64,000 nt of DNA from Marivita sp. S6314 (lineage in GTDB: Bacteria > Pseudomonadota > Alphaproteobacteria > Rhodobacterales > Rhodobacteraceae), in assembly GCF_023015985.1 (NCBI RefSeq), contig NZ_JALKAO010000007.1, positions 105,635-169,634 of the forward strand, written 5' to 3'. Of this stretch, positions 44,535 to 53,636 are shown in pieces (position 1 is the stretch's first letter; the number at the start of each line of letters is the position of its first letter). Position numbers and translations under genes: made by a program. The notes under the pieces were generated by a model. It made no database searches and was not told where the DNA came from. It was given only the letters and a program-made list of their open reading frames with translations.

Positions 44535-45331
44535 TCCCGGTTACCGTCACACACGGCACCAGCCCCATCGTTCTGGGCCTGCCCCATACCGGTACGTTCG
44601 TGCCAGATGAGATTGCAGCCAAGCTGAACGACAACGGCCGCAAACTGGCCGACACGGACTGGCATATCGACACGCTTTATGATGGCCTGCTGGCAGATGT
44701 TACAACCGTTCGGGCGAACTTCCATCGCTATGTCATCGACGCCAATCGTGACCCGGCGGGCGTCAGCCTCTATCCCGGTCAGAATACAACAACGCTTGTG
44801 CCGCTCACCGATTTTGACGGGCAGGACATCTGGGACACCCCGCCAACATCCGACGACATCGAACACCGCCGTCAGGCTTTTCACGCGCCCTATCATGCGG
44901 CGCTGAAGGCTGAACTGGACCGTGTTCGGGGGCTGCATGGCATTGCGATCCTGTATGATTGCCACTCGATCCGGTCGAATATCCCGTTCCTGTTCGACGG
45001 CACATTGCCCGATTTCAACATCGGAACCAATCAGGGCGCGACCTGCGACGCGCGGATCGAAGCCGCAACAACCGATATCTGCAAAGCCGCCGGCGGCTAC
45101 ACCGCGACCGTGAATGGCCGCTTCAAAGGCGGCTGGACCACGCGACACTACGGACAGCCGCAGGACAAGATGCACGCGATCCAGATGGAACTGGCCCAAT
45201 CGACATACCTGACAGATGAAGCCGCGCCCTGGACCTATGACGGCACCAAGGCCGCAAAGCTAAGACCCCACCTGACTCAAATTCTGACCACATTGGCCGC
45301 ACTGGCCCCGACCCTAGGAGGCACATCATGA
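44531..45331 (+). CDS. hutG: N-formylglutamate deformylase HutG
   Basis: 266 residues. [67 protein letters not shown] and [14 protein letters not shown] match the FGase (HutG2) family, with the metal-site Asp/His residues in DTDWHID and YDCHS. It hydrolyses N-formyl-L-glutamate to glutamate and formate and pairs with HutF. Start ATG 44531 overlaps the hutH stop; the stop overlaps the hutU start. Confidence 0.96.
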   Translation: MIPVTVTHGTSPIVLGLPHTGTFVPDEIAAKLNDNGRKLADTDWHIDTLYDGLLADVTTVRANFHRYVIDANRDPAGVSLYPGQNTTTLVPLTDFDGQDIWDTPPTSDDIEHRRQAFHAPYHAALKAELDRVRGLHGIAILYDCHSIRSNIPFLFDGTLPDFNIGTNQGATCDARIEAATTDICKAAGGYTATVNGRFKGGWTTRHYGQPQDKMHAIQMELAQSTYLTDEAAPWTYDGTKAAKLRPHLTQILTTLAALAPTLGGTS

Positions 45332-46998
45332 CCGACCCCCGTCACAACCAGCGCGACATCTTCCCGCCCACCGGCACCGAGATCACCGCGAAAAGCTGGC
45401 TGACAGAAGCGCCGATGCGCATGCTGATGAACAACCTGCACCCCGATGTCGCGGAAAACCCGCATGAACTGGTTGTGTATGGTGGTATCGGGCGTGCCGC
45501 GCGCACATGGGATGACTTTGACGCCATCGTCGCCGCGCTGAAAGACCTGGACGACACCCAAACCTTGCTGGTGCAGTCGGGCAAGCCGGTCGGTGTTTTC
45601 AACACCCACAAGGACGCCCCGCGCGTGTTGATCGCGAACTCCAACCTCGTGCCGCACTGGGCGACATGGGACCATTTCAACGAGCTCGATAAGAAAGGGC
45701 TTGCGATGTACGGCCAGATGACCGCCGGGTCGTGGATCTACATCGGCACGCAGGGCATCGTTCAAGGCACCTACGAGACTTTCATGGAAGCGGGCCGCCA
45801 GCATTATGACGGCAACCTTAAAGGCCGCTGGATCCTGACCGGCGGTCTGGGCGGCATGGGTGGCGCGCAGCCTTTGGCGGCCGTGATGGCCGGGGCGTGC
45901 TGTCTGGCCGTGGAATGCGACGAAAGCCGCGCCGATTTCCGTCTGCGCACGCGGTATGTCGACGAGAAAACCAACGATCTGGACGAAGCGCTGGCGATGA
46001 TCGACCGCTGGACCAAGGCGGGCGAAGCGAAATCTGTCGCGCTGATCGGCAACGCCGCCGATGTCTTCCCGGAACTGGTCAAGCGCGGCGTGAAGCCCGA
46101 TATCGTGACCGACCAAACCTCGGCACATGACCCGATCCATGGCTACCTGCCCCAAGGCTGGAACGTCGCCGAATGGCGCGCCAAGCAGGAAAGCGATCCG
46201 GCGGCTGTCGAAAAAGCGGCCCGCGCATCGATGAAAACGCAAGTGGCGGCGATGGTGGATTTCTGGAACCAGGGCGTGCCGACGCTGGATTACGGCAACA
46301 ACATCCGGCAGGTCGCGCAGGAAGAAGGGTTAGAGAACGCCTTTGCCTTCCCGGGTTTTGTGCCTGCCTATATCCGTCCGCTGTTCTGCCGGGGCATCGG
46401 CCCGTTCCGTTGGTGTGCGCTGTCCGGTGATCCGGAAGACATCTACAAGACCGACGCCAAGGTCAAAGAACTGATCGACGATCCGCATCTGCACAACTGG
46501 CTGGACATGGCCCGCGAGCGGATTTCGTTCCAGGGTCTGCCCGCGCGCATCTGCTGGGTGGGTCTGGGCCTGCGCCACAAGCTGGGGCTGGCGTTCAACG
46601 AAATGGTGCGCACCGGCGAACTCAACGCCCCTGTTGTGATCGGGCGCGATCACCTCGACAGTGGGTCAGTCGCCTCGCCCAACCGCGAAACCGAGGCGAT
46701 GAAGGACGGCTCTGACGCCGTGTCCGACTGGCCGCTGCTGAACGCGATGCTGAACGTCGCAGGCGGTGCAACCTGGGTGTCTCTGCACCATGGCGGCGGC
46801 GTTGGCATGGGCTTTTCCCAGCATTCGGGGATGGTCATCTGTTGCGATGGCACGGAAGATGCCGACCGGCGCATTGCCAACGTGCTTTGGAATGACCCCG
46901 CAACCGGTGTGATGCGACATGCCGATGCAGGATACCAGGAGGCACTGGACTGCGCACGCGAACAGGGGCTGAACTTGCCCGGAATCTTGGGAAAGTAA
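45328..46998 (+). CDS. hutU: Urocanate hydratase HutU
   Basis: 556 residues, the expected size. [52 protein letters not shown] (NAD-binding loop), [22 protein letters not shown] with the active-site Cys, and [17 protein letters not shown] are urocanase signatures. It hydrates urocanate to imidazolonepropionate using NAD+ as electrophile. Fourth gene of hutIHGU; all junctions overlap as ATGA, indicating tight translational coupling. Confidence 0.98.
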   Translation: MTDPRHNQRDIFPPTGTEITAKSWLTEAPMRMLMNNLHPDVAENPHELVVYGGIGRAARTWDDFDAIVAALKDLDDTQTLLVQSGKPVGVFNTHKDAPRVLIANSNLVPHWATWDHFNELDKKGLAMYGQMTAGSWIYIGTQGIVQGTYETFMEAGRQHYDGNLKGRWILTGGLGGMGGAQPLAAVMAGACCLAVECDESRADFRLRTRYVDEKTNDLDEALAMIDRWTKAGEAKSVALIGNAADVFPELVKRGVKPDIVTDQTSAHDPIHGYLPQGWNVAEWRAKQESDPAAVEKAARASMKTQVAAMVDFWNQGVPTLDYGNNIRQVAQEEGLENAFAFPGFVPAYIRPLFCRGIGPFRWCALSGDPEDIYKTDAKVKELIDDPHLHNWLDMARERISFQGLPARICWVGLGLRHKLGLAFNEMVRTGELNAPVVIGRDHLDSGSVASPNRETEAMKDGSDAVSDWPLLNAMLNVAGGATWVSLHHGGGVGMGFSQHSGMVICCDGTEDADRRIANVLWNDPATGVMRHADAGYQEALDCAREQGLNLPGILGK

Positions 46999-47002
46999 TC
47001 AC

Positions 47003-48043
47003 ATGTTTCTGAAGAACGCATGGTACGTTGCCGCGTGGGATCACGAGATCACACGCGACCTTCAGCAGATCACCGTACTGGGGGAAAAGATCTGTGTGTT
47101 CCGATCCGAGGCGGGGGCACTGGTTGGCCTCGAAGACGCTTGCCCGCACCGCAAACTTCCCCTGTCCAAAGGGCGGATCAAGGGGGACACCGTGGAATGC
47201 GGCTATCACGGGCTGACGTTCAACTGCGTCGGCCAATGCGTCTGGGCACCGGGGTCGGGCAGCATTCCGTCCAACGCCAAGGTCCACGCCTATCCGTTGC
47301 ACGAAAAATACGGGCTGGTCTGGATCTGGATGGGCAACCCGGCATTGGCCGATCCGAACGATATTTTCGAGATCGAAAACTATGACAATCCCGATTGGGG
47401 CATCAACCGTGGTGCCGCGATGGAACTGGACTGCAACTACCTGCTGATGTGCGACAACCTGCTGGACCCGACCCATGTGGCCTGGGTTCACCAAAGCAGC
47501 TTTGCCGCTGACGCGACCAAGGACACGCCGCTCCGGATCTCTAAAACGGATGACGGCGTGATCGTGCATCGCTGGATGATGGATCACGAACCTGCACCCT
47601 TCTACAAGAAGGTGGTGGAGTTCGAAGGCAATTGCGACCGCCTCCAGCATTACGAGGTCCGCTACCCCTCGCATGCGCTGATCCGGGCGATCTTCACTCC
47701 GGCTGGCACCGGGGGTCCGGATGGGCCGCTGCATGAAAAAACCTTTATCATGGACAGCTACAACTTCATGACACCGACGAATGAAGGGCAAACGCGGTAC
47801 TACTGGTTCCAGTTGCGCAATATCCGCCCCGACGACGAAGCTTTGTCACAGATGATGAGTGAGGACGTCCAGCACGCGTTCGAAGAAGACCGCGCGGTGT
47901 TGAACGAGGTGCAGAAGGGTATGTCCAACAAGACCTCTCCTCATATCGACCTGCCGATTGATGGCGGTCAGTTGCGGTTCCGGCGACAGTTGCAGGCGAT
48001 GATCAACGAGGAACAGGTGGTCGACCGGCAGATGGCTGAATAA
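47003..48043 (+). CDS. Rieske non-heme iron oxygenase, vanillate O-demethylase-like, in the hut operon
   Basis: 346 residues. N-terminal Rieske domain with CPHRKLPL and CGYHGLTF (Cys-X-His ... Cys-X2-His for the 2Fe-2S cluster), then a catalytic domain with DNLLDPTHVAWVH holding the bridging Asp and the two iron His ligands. The closest group by motif is the VanA-like monooxygenase/demethylase type. No ferredoxin reductase gene is nearby. It starts 4 bases after hutU and so belongs to the hut operon, which is unusual. Possible roles are N-demethylation of methylated histidine or oxidation of imidazolonepropionate; neither can be proven here. Confidence 0.93.
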   Translation: MFLKNAWYVAAWDHEITRDLQQITVLGEKICVFRSEAGALVGLEDACPHRKLPLSKGRIKGDTVECGYHGLTFNCVGQCVWAPGSGSIPSNAKVHAYPLHEKYGLVWIWMGNPALADPNDIFEIENYDNPDWGINRGAAMELDCNYLLMCDNLLDPTHVAWVHQSSFAADATKDTPLRISKTDDGVIVHRWMMDHEPAPFYKKVVEFEGNCDRLQHYEVRYPSHALIRAIFTPAGTGGPDGPLHEKTFIMDSYNFMTPTNEGQTRYYWFQLRNIRPDDEALSQMMSEDVQHAFEEDRAVLNEVQKGMSNKTSPHIDLPIDGGQLRFRRQLQAMINEEQVVDRQMAE

Positions 48044-48055
48044 AAGTCAGGCGTA

Positions 48056-48769
48056 TCAGGCAAGGATGGCCGCAAGGTCATCCTGTTTGTCCTGACGGGC
48101 ATTCATATCCAATCCGCCCTGAATATGCTGCAGATGCAGGGTCACAAGCTCTTCCGCGCGGTCGGGCTGTTGCGCCTTGATCGCGTCAAGGATGTTGGTG
48201 TGCTCGTCATCGGAACAGCTTGCCGTGTTGGACGACCCGAACAGGCCGACAATCAGCGATGTGCGGGTCACCAGTTCACGCATCACGCGCGAGATAAACT
48301 TGTTCCCCGAAGCTTGCGCCAGCTTGGTGTGAAACTCACCAGAAAGGCGAATGACCTCGGTTCGTTCATTCTTGGCCCGCGCTGCATTTTCCTGATCAAG
48401 ATGATCCACCAGCACCGACAGATCAATCTGGTCCGAACGTTCGGCCAGTTGCCGGACCAGGGGCGGCTCGATCAGCAGGCGGGCTGCAAACACATCATTG
48501 GCCTCGTCCTTGTCCGGACAGGCCACATACGCGCCGCGATTCGATTGCAGATCAATGATTCCCTGACTGGACAGCAAAAGCAGTGCCCGCCGCACACGCA
48601 TGCGCCCAACGCCAAATGTTTCACACAAACGCGCCTCACTCAGCTTGGTTCGGGGCGCAAGCCGTTGCTCCATCACCGCTTTGTAGATGCGTTCAACGAT
48701 CACGCTTTCTTCGGTTCCGGATTGAATATCCGTTTCTTTTGCTTCGGTTATCTGCGTGTTCAGGGGCAA
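48056..48769 (-). CDS. GntR family regulator, FadR/FCD type
   Basis: 237 residues. N-terminal GntR HTH (VERIYKAVMEQRLAPRTKLSEARLCETFGVGRMRVRRALLLLSSQGIIDLQSNRGAYVA) and a helical FCD effector domain (ARLLIEPPLVRQLAER, FHTKLAQASGNKF, DEHTNILDAIKAQQPDRAEELVTLHL). There is no ATG before the HTH; I chose TTG 48769 because GGAAGG lies 8 bases upstream, while TTG 48817 has nothing. It diverges from the ABC transporter operon and probably controls it through the palindrome at 48888. Confidence 0.88.
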   Translation of the reverse strand: MPLNTQITEAKETDIQSGTEESVIVERIYKAVMEQRLAPRTKLSEARLCETFGVGRMRVRRALLLLSSQGIIDLQSNRGAYVACPDKDEANDVFAARLLIEPPLVRQLAERSDQIDLSVLVDHLDQENAARAKNERTEVIRLSGEFHTKLAQASGNKFISRVMRELVTRTSLIVGLFGSSNTASCSDDEHTNILDAIKAQQPDRAEELVTLHLQHIQGGLDMNARQDKQDDLAAILA

Positions 48770-48887
48770 ATCGACACCTTCCGCGGTTATATTTGGCCGA
48801 GTGGCAGCGCATCGCAACCTAACGTCTGCCCAGCTTAAATCCAGTCTTCAGTTTTTGTCGACGAAATCAATAAATATGTTGACAAAT

Positions 48888-48899
48888 ATTGTTAACAAT
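48888..48899. promoter_or_regulatory. Palindromic operator candidate for the FadR-type regulator
   Basis: ATTGTTAACAAT is a perfect 12-base palindrome in the AT-rich stretch between the divergent FadR-type gene and the ABC operon, 98 bases before the binding-protein start. The similar half TGTTGACAA lies 10 bases to its left (48877-48885). FCD-type regulators often bind short palindromes of this kind. Confidence 0.45.
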
Positions 48900-48996
48900 T
48901 GCTCCCTGACCCTACGGCACGGTCAACATTCCCGTCACGTCGTCGAACAAGAATTGGCGCTGTCAGCGTCAGAACAGAATTCAGCAGGAGTTAAGA

Positions 48997-50184
48997 ATGC
49001 AACGTAGATCACTTTTGAAGGCCGCGGTTACGGCTGCCGCCATCACAGCGTTTCAGTCTTCGGCGGCCTACGCCGAAAACCCAGTTCTCAAGATCGGCTT
49101 TGTCGGTGTAACAAGCGGCCCGGCGGCGGCCTAGGGTATCTCGAACCAGCGTTCGATGGAAACCCGCGCCGCGTGGATCAACGAAACCGGCGGTTTCGAA
49201 ATCGGTGGCACAACCTACGACATCGAGATCGTGTCCTTCGACGATCAGAAAGACCCCAAGCGCGCGATCGCGGGCATGGAAAAGATGGCGCAGGAAGGTA
49301 TCCACTACGTTGTGGGGCCAAACGTGGATGACGGCGCGGCAGCGGTTCGCCCGGTCGCAGAAGCCAACGACATCATGTATTTCCCATATGCGTTCCCGAA
49401 GGAACTGTATTCGCCGCCCGCCTCCAACGCGGTTCTGGGCATGATCGCCAACTACCAGTCCGGTCCTGCAATCTATAAGCACCTGATGGAAAACGAAGGC
49501 GTCAAAACCGTTGCGTTTATTGCCGCCAACGAATCCGACCCGCTGAGCCAGCGCGACGGTGGTGTTGCCGCGGCCAAGGAACTGGGCCTCGAAGTTGTCT
49601 CTGACTCGGTCACCTATCAGGTCGACACAACAGACTTCACGCCGGTTCTGACACCGGTTCTGCGCACCCGTCCTGACCTTCTGGTGCTGTCCGGTGTGTC
49701 GCCAGCCAACGCGCCGCAATTGATCCGCTCTGCACGCGAACTGGGCTTTGAAGGTCTGATCTCGACCGAAACCGCACAGGACGCCGGTGTTCTGGCGGAA
49801 GGCGCCGGTGATCTGGCGAACGGCTTTATCTCGGTTGGTGGCGCGTCCACACCCGAACTGGCCTCGCCGATGATGAACGAATTCGTCGAGCGGTACACCA
49901 ACATGTTTGGCGAATATAACGACGAATCCAACACCAAGGTTTACGCGCTTGAGTACATCCTTGAGACGCTGAAGGCGACGCCCGAAGCCATCGACGATGT
50001 TGATGCGTTCAAGGCCTCCATGGACAGCTTCTCTGCGCCAAACCCCTACATGAACGGCGACGAGCAGTTGACCTATGTGGGCATGACCTCCTTTGGTCAG
50101 AAGCGCCAGATCGCGGTCCCTCTGGTGGTGAACGTCTATCAGGACGGTGCGTTTGAAACGATGTTCATCGCGCGCGTCGACTAA
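48997..50184 (+). pseudogene. ABC transporter branched-chain-type substrate-binding protein, broken by an amber codon
   Basis: ATG 48997 (AGGAG 7 bases upstream) opens an intact signal peptide (MQRRSLLKAAVTAAAITAFQSSAAYA) and the mature start ENPVLKIGFVGVTSGPAAA. Codon 46 (49132-49134) is TAG, and the same frame continues without another stop for 349 codons: GISNQRSMETRAAWINETGG ... FIARVD. The rest is a full periplasmic binding fold (Peripla_BP_6: VVGPNVDDGAAAVRPVAEAND, LVLSGVSPANAPQLIRSARELGFEG). An aromatic residue, Trp by codon (TGG to TAG), would fit. As written, only a 45-residue peptide or an unexported protein from ATG 49156 can be made. A sequencing error, recent mutation or suppression are all possible. 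Confidence 0.85.
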
Positions 50185-50202
50185 ACCACTCAATATGACT
50201 GG

Positions 50203-50228
50203 CTGCTTCCGGATACGTCCGGAAGCAG
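50203..50228 (+). terminator. Intercistronic hairpin between binding-protein and permease genes
   Basis: CTGCTTCCGGA and TCCGGAAGCAG make a perfect 11-base stem with loop TACG, 18 bases after the binding-protein stop. No U-run follows. It is the kind of hairpin that lowers permease relative to binding-protein expression. Confidence 0.65.
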
Positions 50229-50275
50229 ATTCCTCCGGCAGCACAGACCGGGTTTGCCAAAGAAAGTAAAAGCTC

Positions 50276-51145
50276 ATGGAACAGATATTGGCCAATGGGG
50301 TCTATCTGGGGTCTCAGTACGCAATGATCGCGTTGGGATTGACCCTGATTTTCGCCTTGATGAACGTCCTGAACTTTGCCCACGGGCAGATGTATGTCAT
50401 CGGCGGTTTCGTCACCTATACCTTCTACGGACAATGGGGCGTTCCCTTTGTGCTGGCGCTGTTCATGTCGTGCATGACCCTGGCGGTCATCGGCGCGCTG
50501 ATTGAAAAATACCTGTTCGCACCTGTCATCAAAGGGTCGTCCCGCGAAGAAAGCACCATGCTTCTCGCGGCGGGCATCGCCTTCCTGCTGGATGCGCTGA
50601 TCCTTCTGGTCTTTGGCGAAAAGCAGCGCGGTGTGCCCAAGATCGTGGATGGCGTTTTCAACTGGGATTTCCGGCTGATCATGCCCTATGACCGCATCCT
50701 GATCTGTGTGCTGGCGATCCTGTCGATCGTCGCCTTTATCGCTTTGATGCAATACACCAAGACCGGCCGCGCCCTGCGCGCGCTGGCGCAGGACCGCACA
50801 GCGGCCCAGCTTATGGGCGTCAACGTCGACCGCTACTCGATGATCGGCTTTGCCCTTGGCGCGATGCTGGCGGGGCTGGTCGGCGGTCTGCTGGTCACCA
50901 TCACCGGGATCAACCTTGGCATGGGGGGCCCGACATCCATCAAGGCCTTCATGATGGTCATGATCGGCGGCGCGGGCGTGATTTCAGGCGCGATCTGGGG
51001 CGGCTTCATCCTTGGCTTCCTCGAAGCCTTTGGTCTGGCCTATCTGTCGCAATATGGTGACATCACCTACCTGCTGATCTTCGTCTCTCTCATGATTTTC
51101 CTCGCGATCCGGCCGCAGGGCCTGATGGGCAAACCGTGGGGCTGA
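50276..51145 (+). CDS. Branched-chain amino acid-type ABC transporter permease (LivH family)
   Basis: 289 residues, about 8 membrane segments. LANGVYLGSQYAMIALGLTLIFALMNVLNFAHGQMYVIGGFVTYTF is the LivH signature, and ALAQDRTAAQLMGVNVDRYSMIGFALGAMLAGLVGGLL is the EAA-like coupling loop. It forms half of the membrane channel with the LivM-type protein encoded 4 bases downstream. Substrate is set by the damaged binding-protein gene upstream; context suggests a histidine- or hydantoin-related compound. Confidence 0.95.
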   Translation: MEQILANGVYLGSQYAMIALGLTLIFALMNVLNFAHGQMYVIGGFVTYTFYGQWGVPFVLALFMSCMTLAVIGALIEKYLFAPVIKGSSREESTMLLAAGIAFLLDALILLVFGEKQRGVPKIVDGVFNWDFRLIMPYDRILICVLAILSIVAFIALMQYTKTGRALRALAQDRTAAQLMGVNVDRYSMIGFALGAMLAGLVGGLLVTITGINLGMGGPTSIKAFMMVMIGGAGVISGAIWGGFILGFLEAFGLAYLSQYGDITYLLIFVSLMIFLAIRPQGLMGKPWG

Positions 51146-51149
51146 GCAC

Positions 51150-52130
51150 ATGATGAACTTTTCCGCAAAACAAATCCTTGGCGTAGCCGTCTTTCTACTG
51201 GTGATCTTTGTCGGCGTGCCGATGTTCATCGCCGCAACCGGCCGCTGGGACTTTTACTTCACGCTGACGTCGGTGGCCCTTCTGGCCATCGCAAGCGCCG
51301 GGGTCTGGTTGACCTTTTACATCGGTCGCATCAACATTGGTCAGGGCGCCTTTGCGCTGGTCGGTGCCTATGTCTCGGCCATTCTGGTGGTGAAGGCCGG
51401 ATGGTCGTTCTGGATATCCCTGCCGGCCGCCGGGCTGTTCGCAGCACTTGTCGCCGTACTTCTGGGCCTGCCGATCCTGCGCCTGCGCGGTGTTTATTTC
51501 GCCATGATCACCCTTGTCCTGACGCAGGTGGCCACGCTGACAGCTTTGGCCCTGCCGATCACCAACGGGGCCAAGGGGATTACCAACATCCCACTTCCAT
51601 CGGGTGTGTCGCTCTTCGGACTAACCCTGATCCCCGATTTCGGTCAGCTTGAGAACACACGCATGGCGTTCTACTTCACCGCCTGCATCCTGATGATTAT
51701 CACCTACGCCGCGCTTTACCGTCTGGTAAATTCGCGTCTCGGGCACCTGTGCCGGTCGATGCAGCAGAACGAAGAGCTGGCAAGTTCTATCGGCGTGAAC
51801 ATCACATATATCCGCATCCTGATCTTCGCGATCTCCAGCTTCTTTGGTGGCATCGGTGGCGCGATGTTCGGCTCGATTTCGCAGTCGGTTTATCCCGCGA
51901 CCTTTGTCGTCAAGGACTCCGTGGATTTCATGCTCAACTGCTTTCTGGGTGGTCTGGGCTACGTGTTTGGCCCGATGCTTGGCACGCTGCTGATCTATTT
52001 CGGCTGGGACCTGCTGTTCGAATTCGGCAAGTACCAACTGCTGATTTACTCCACCATCCTGATCGTCGTGATCCGCTTCCTGCCTGATGGCTTGCTGAGC
52101 ATCCGCTTTGGCAAGGGGGAAAAGAAATGA
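51150..52130 (+). CDS. Branched-chain amino acid-type ABC transporter permease (LivM family)
   Basis: 326 residues with about 9 membrane helices. WLTFYIGRINIGQGAFALVGAYVSAIL and LRLRGVYFAMITLVLTQVATL are LivM features, as is the coupling region RSMQQNEELASSIGVNITYIRILIFAISSFFGGIGGAMFG. The stop overlaps the ATPase start as ATGA. A second in-frame ATG at 51153 is equally possible as the start. Confidence 0.95.
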   Translation: MMNFSAKQILGVAVFLLVIFVGVPMFIAATGRWDFYFTLTSVALLAIASAGVWLTFYIGRINIGQGAFALVGAYVSAILVVKAGWSFWISLPAAGLFAALVAVLLGLPILRLRGVYFAMITLVLTQVATLTALALPITNGAKGITNIPLPSGVSLFGLTLIPDFGQLENTRMAFYFTACILMIITYAALYRLVNSRLGHLCRSMQQNEELASSIGVNITYIRILIFAISSFFGGIGGAMFGSISQSVYPATFVVKDSVDFMLNCFLGGLGYVFGPMLGTLLIYFGWDLLFEFGKYQLLIYSTILIVVIRFLPDGLLSIRFGKGEKK

Positions 52131-52909
52131 GCGCCCTCCTTCAAATCAAGAACGTCACCAAGAAATACGGTGGTCTGACGGCGAACAATGACATCTCGTT
52201 TGATGTGGCGGAAAACGAAATTCTGTCGGTGATCGGACCGAACGGGGCCGGCAAGTCCACCCTGTTCAAGATGATCTCGTCTTTCGTGCCCACCACCTCC
52301 GGCGAAGTTCTGTATCGCGGAGAGCGGATTTCGAACCTGAAACCGCATACGGTGGCCCGCAAAGGCGTCGTGCGCACCTTTCAGGAAACAACGATCTTCA
52401 AAAGCATGACCGTCCGGGAAAGCGTGGTCGTGGCCCAGCACTTGCGGGCCAAGGCATCTTTGGCGGGCTACTTCTGGGGTTCGAAAACAGCCCGGCAGGA
52501 CGTTGAGTCCTTTGGACGCTATGCCGACGAACTGCTTGAATTCCTCGGTATGGACAGCATCGCGGATGAACTGGCCAGCAATCTGCCGCAGGGCAACCTG
52601 CGCGCACTTGGCATTGCGATCGGGCTGGCCACGGACCCCAAGGTGCTGCTTTTGGATGAACCCTTCGCTGGCATGAACCACGACGAAACCATGCGCATGG
52701 TGGATCTGGTCCGGTCCGTGCGGGACGAACGGGGCGTGACGGTCATGCTCGTTGAACACGACATGCCCGCAGTGATGAAAATCTCTGACAGGATTGTCGT
52801 TCTGAACTTTGGCGAGAAAATCGCCGAAGGCTCACCGTCGGAAATTCAGAACAACGAAAAAGTCATCGAGGCCTATCTGGGCAGCGCCGACGACGAGATC
52901 GGGATGTAA
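52127..52909 (+). CDS. ABC transporter ATP-binding protein (LivG family)
   Basis: 260 residues. Walker A GPNGAGKST, Q-loop region TFQETTIFKSMTV, Walker B VLLLDEP followed by FAGMNHDET, and switch His in VEHDM. The ABC signature reads LPQGNLRAL rather than LSGGQ or the LPYGDQR of most LivG proteins, so it is weakly conserved. It energises transport with the LivF-type protein encoded 3 bases downstream. Confidence 0.95.
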   Translation: MSALLQIKNVTKKYGGLTANNDISFDVAENEILSVIGPNGAGKSTLFKMISSFVPTTSGEVLYRGERISNLKPHTVARKGVVRTFQETTIFKSMTVRESVVVAQHLRAKASLAGYFWGSKTARQDVESFGRYADELLEFLGMDSIADELASNLPQGNLRALGIAIGLATDPKVLLLDEPFAGMNHDETMRMVDLVRSVRDERGVTVMLVEHDMPAVMKISDRIVVLNFGEKIAEGSPSEIQNNEKVIEAYLGSADDEIGM

Positions 52910-52912
52910 GCC

Positions 52913-53635
52913 ATGACAGTTATGTTGGATTTCAAAGACGTCGAACTTTACTACGATCATGTCTATGCGCTCAAAGGCGTGTCGCTGGTCGTCAACGAAG
53001 GCGAAACCGTGGCCCTGATCGGGGCCAATGGGGCGGGTAAATCATCCATCTTGCGGGCCATCACCGGACTGGCGAAACCGTCCAAGGGGTCGGTCACGTT
53101 CGAGGGCACACGCGTCGACGGAACCGATCCGTCAAGCATCGTGGAACGCGGCATCGCCATGGTGCCCGAAGGCCGCCGCGTGTTTCCTTACATGTCGGTC
53201 AAGGACAACCTCATGATGGGGGCCTTCACCCGCTCCAACAAGGCCGAGATCCAGGACACGCTCGACAGCATCCTGACACGCTTTCCGCGCCTGAAGGAAC
53301 GGTACAACCAGGCGTCCGGCACCCTGTCAGGCGGCGAACAGCAAATGATGGTGATCGGTCGCGCGCTGATGGCCAAGCCCAAGCTGTTGCTGCTGGATGA
53401 ACCCAGCCTTGGAATTGCGCCAAAGCTGGTGCAGGACATCGCCCGTTCCATCGTGGCGATCAACCGGGATGAGGGTGTATCGGTCTTGCTGGTGGAACAG
53501 AACTCCCGCATGGCGCTCAGCATTTCGAACCGTGCCTACGCCATGGCGACCGGCAATGTGGTGATCGAAGGCAATTCCAAGGAATTGCTGCACGATGACC
53601 GTATCAAGGCGGCCTATCTGGGTGGTGACGTTTAA
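52913..53635 (+). CDS. ABC transporter ATP-binding protein (LivF family)
   Basis: 240 residues. Walker A GANGAGKSS, signature LSGGEQQMMVIGRALM, Walker B LLLLDEPSLGIAP and switch region LLVEQNSRMAL. VPEGRRVFPYMSVKDNLMMGAF is the LivF-specific segment. It completes a two-permease, two-ATPase importer. The stop is 1 base from the start of the racemase gene. Confidence 0.96.
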   Translation: MTVMLDFKDVELYYDHVYALKGVSLVVNEGETVALIGANGAGKSSILRAITGLAKPSKGSVTFEGTRVDGTDPSSIVERGIAMVPEGRRVFPYMSVKDNLMMGAFTRSNKAEIQDTLDSILTRFPRLKERYNQASGTLSGGEQQMMVIGRALMAKPKLLLLDEPSLGIAPKLVQDIARSIVAINRDEGVSVLLVEQNSRMALSISNRAYAMATGNVVIEGNSKELLHDDRIKAAYLGGDV

Positions 53636-53636
53636 G

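Noticed and set aside
49156..50184. Binding-protein gene as an intact CDS starting at ATG 49156
   Set aside because: This start has no ribosome-binding site and no signal peptide; the true start with both is at 48997 in the same frame, upstream of the amber codon.
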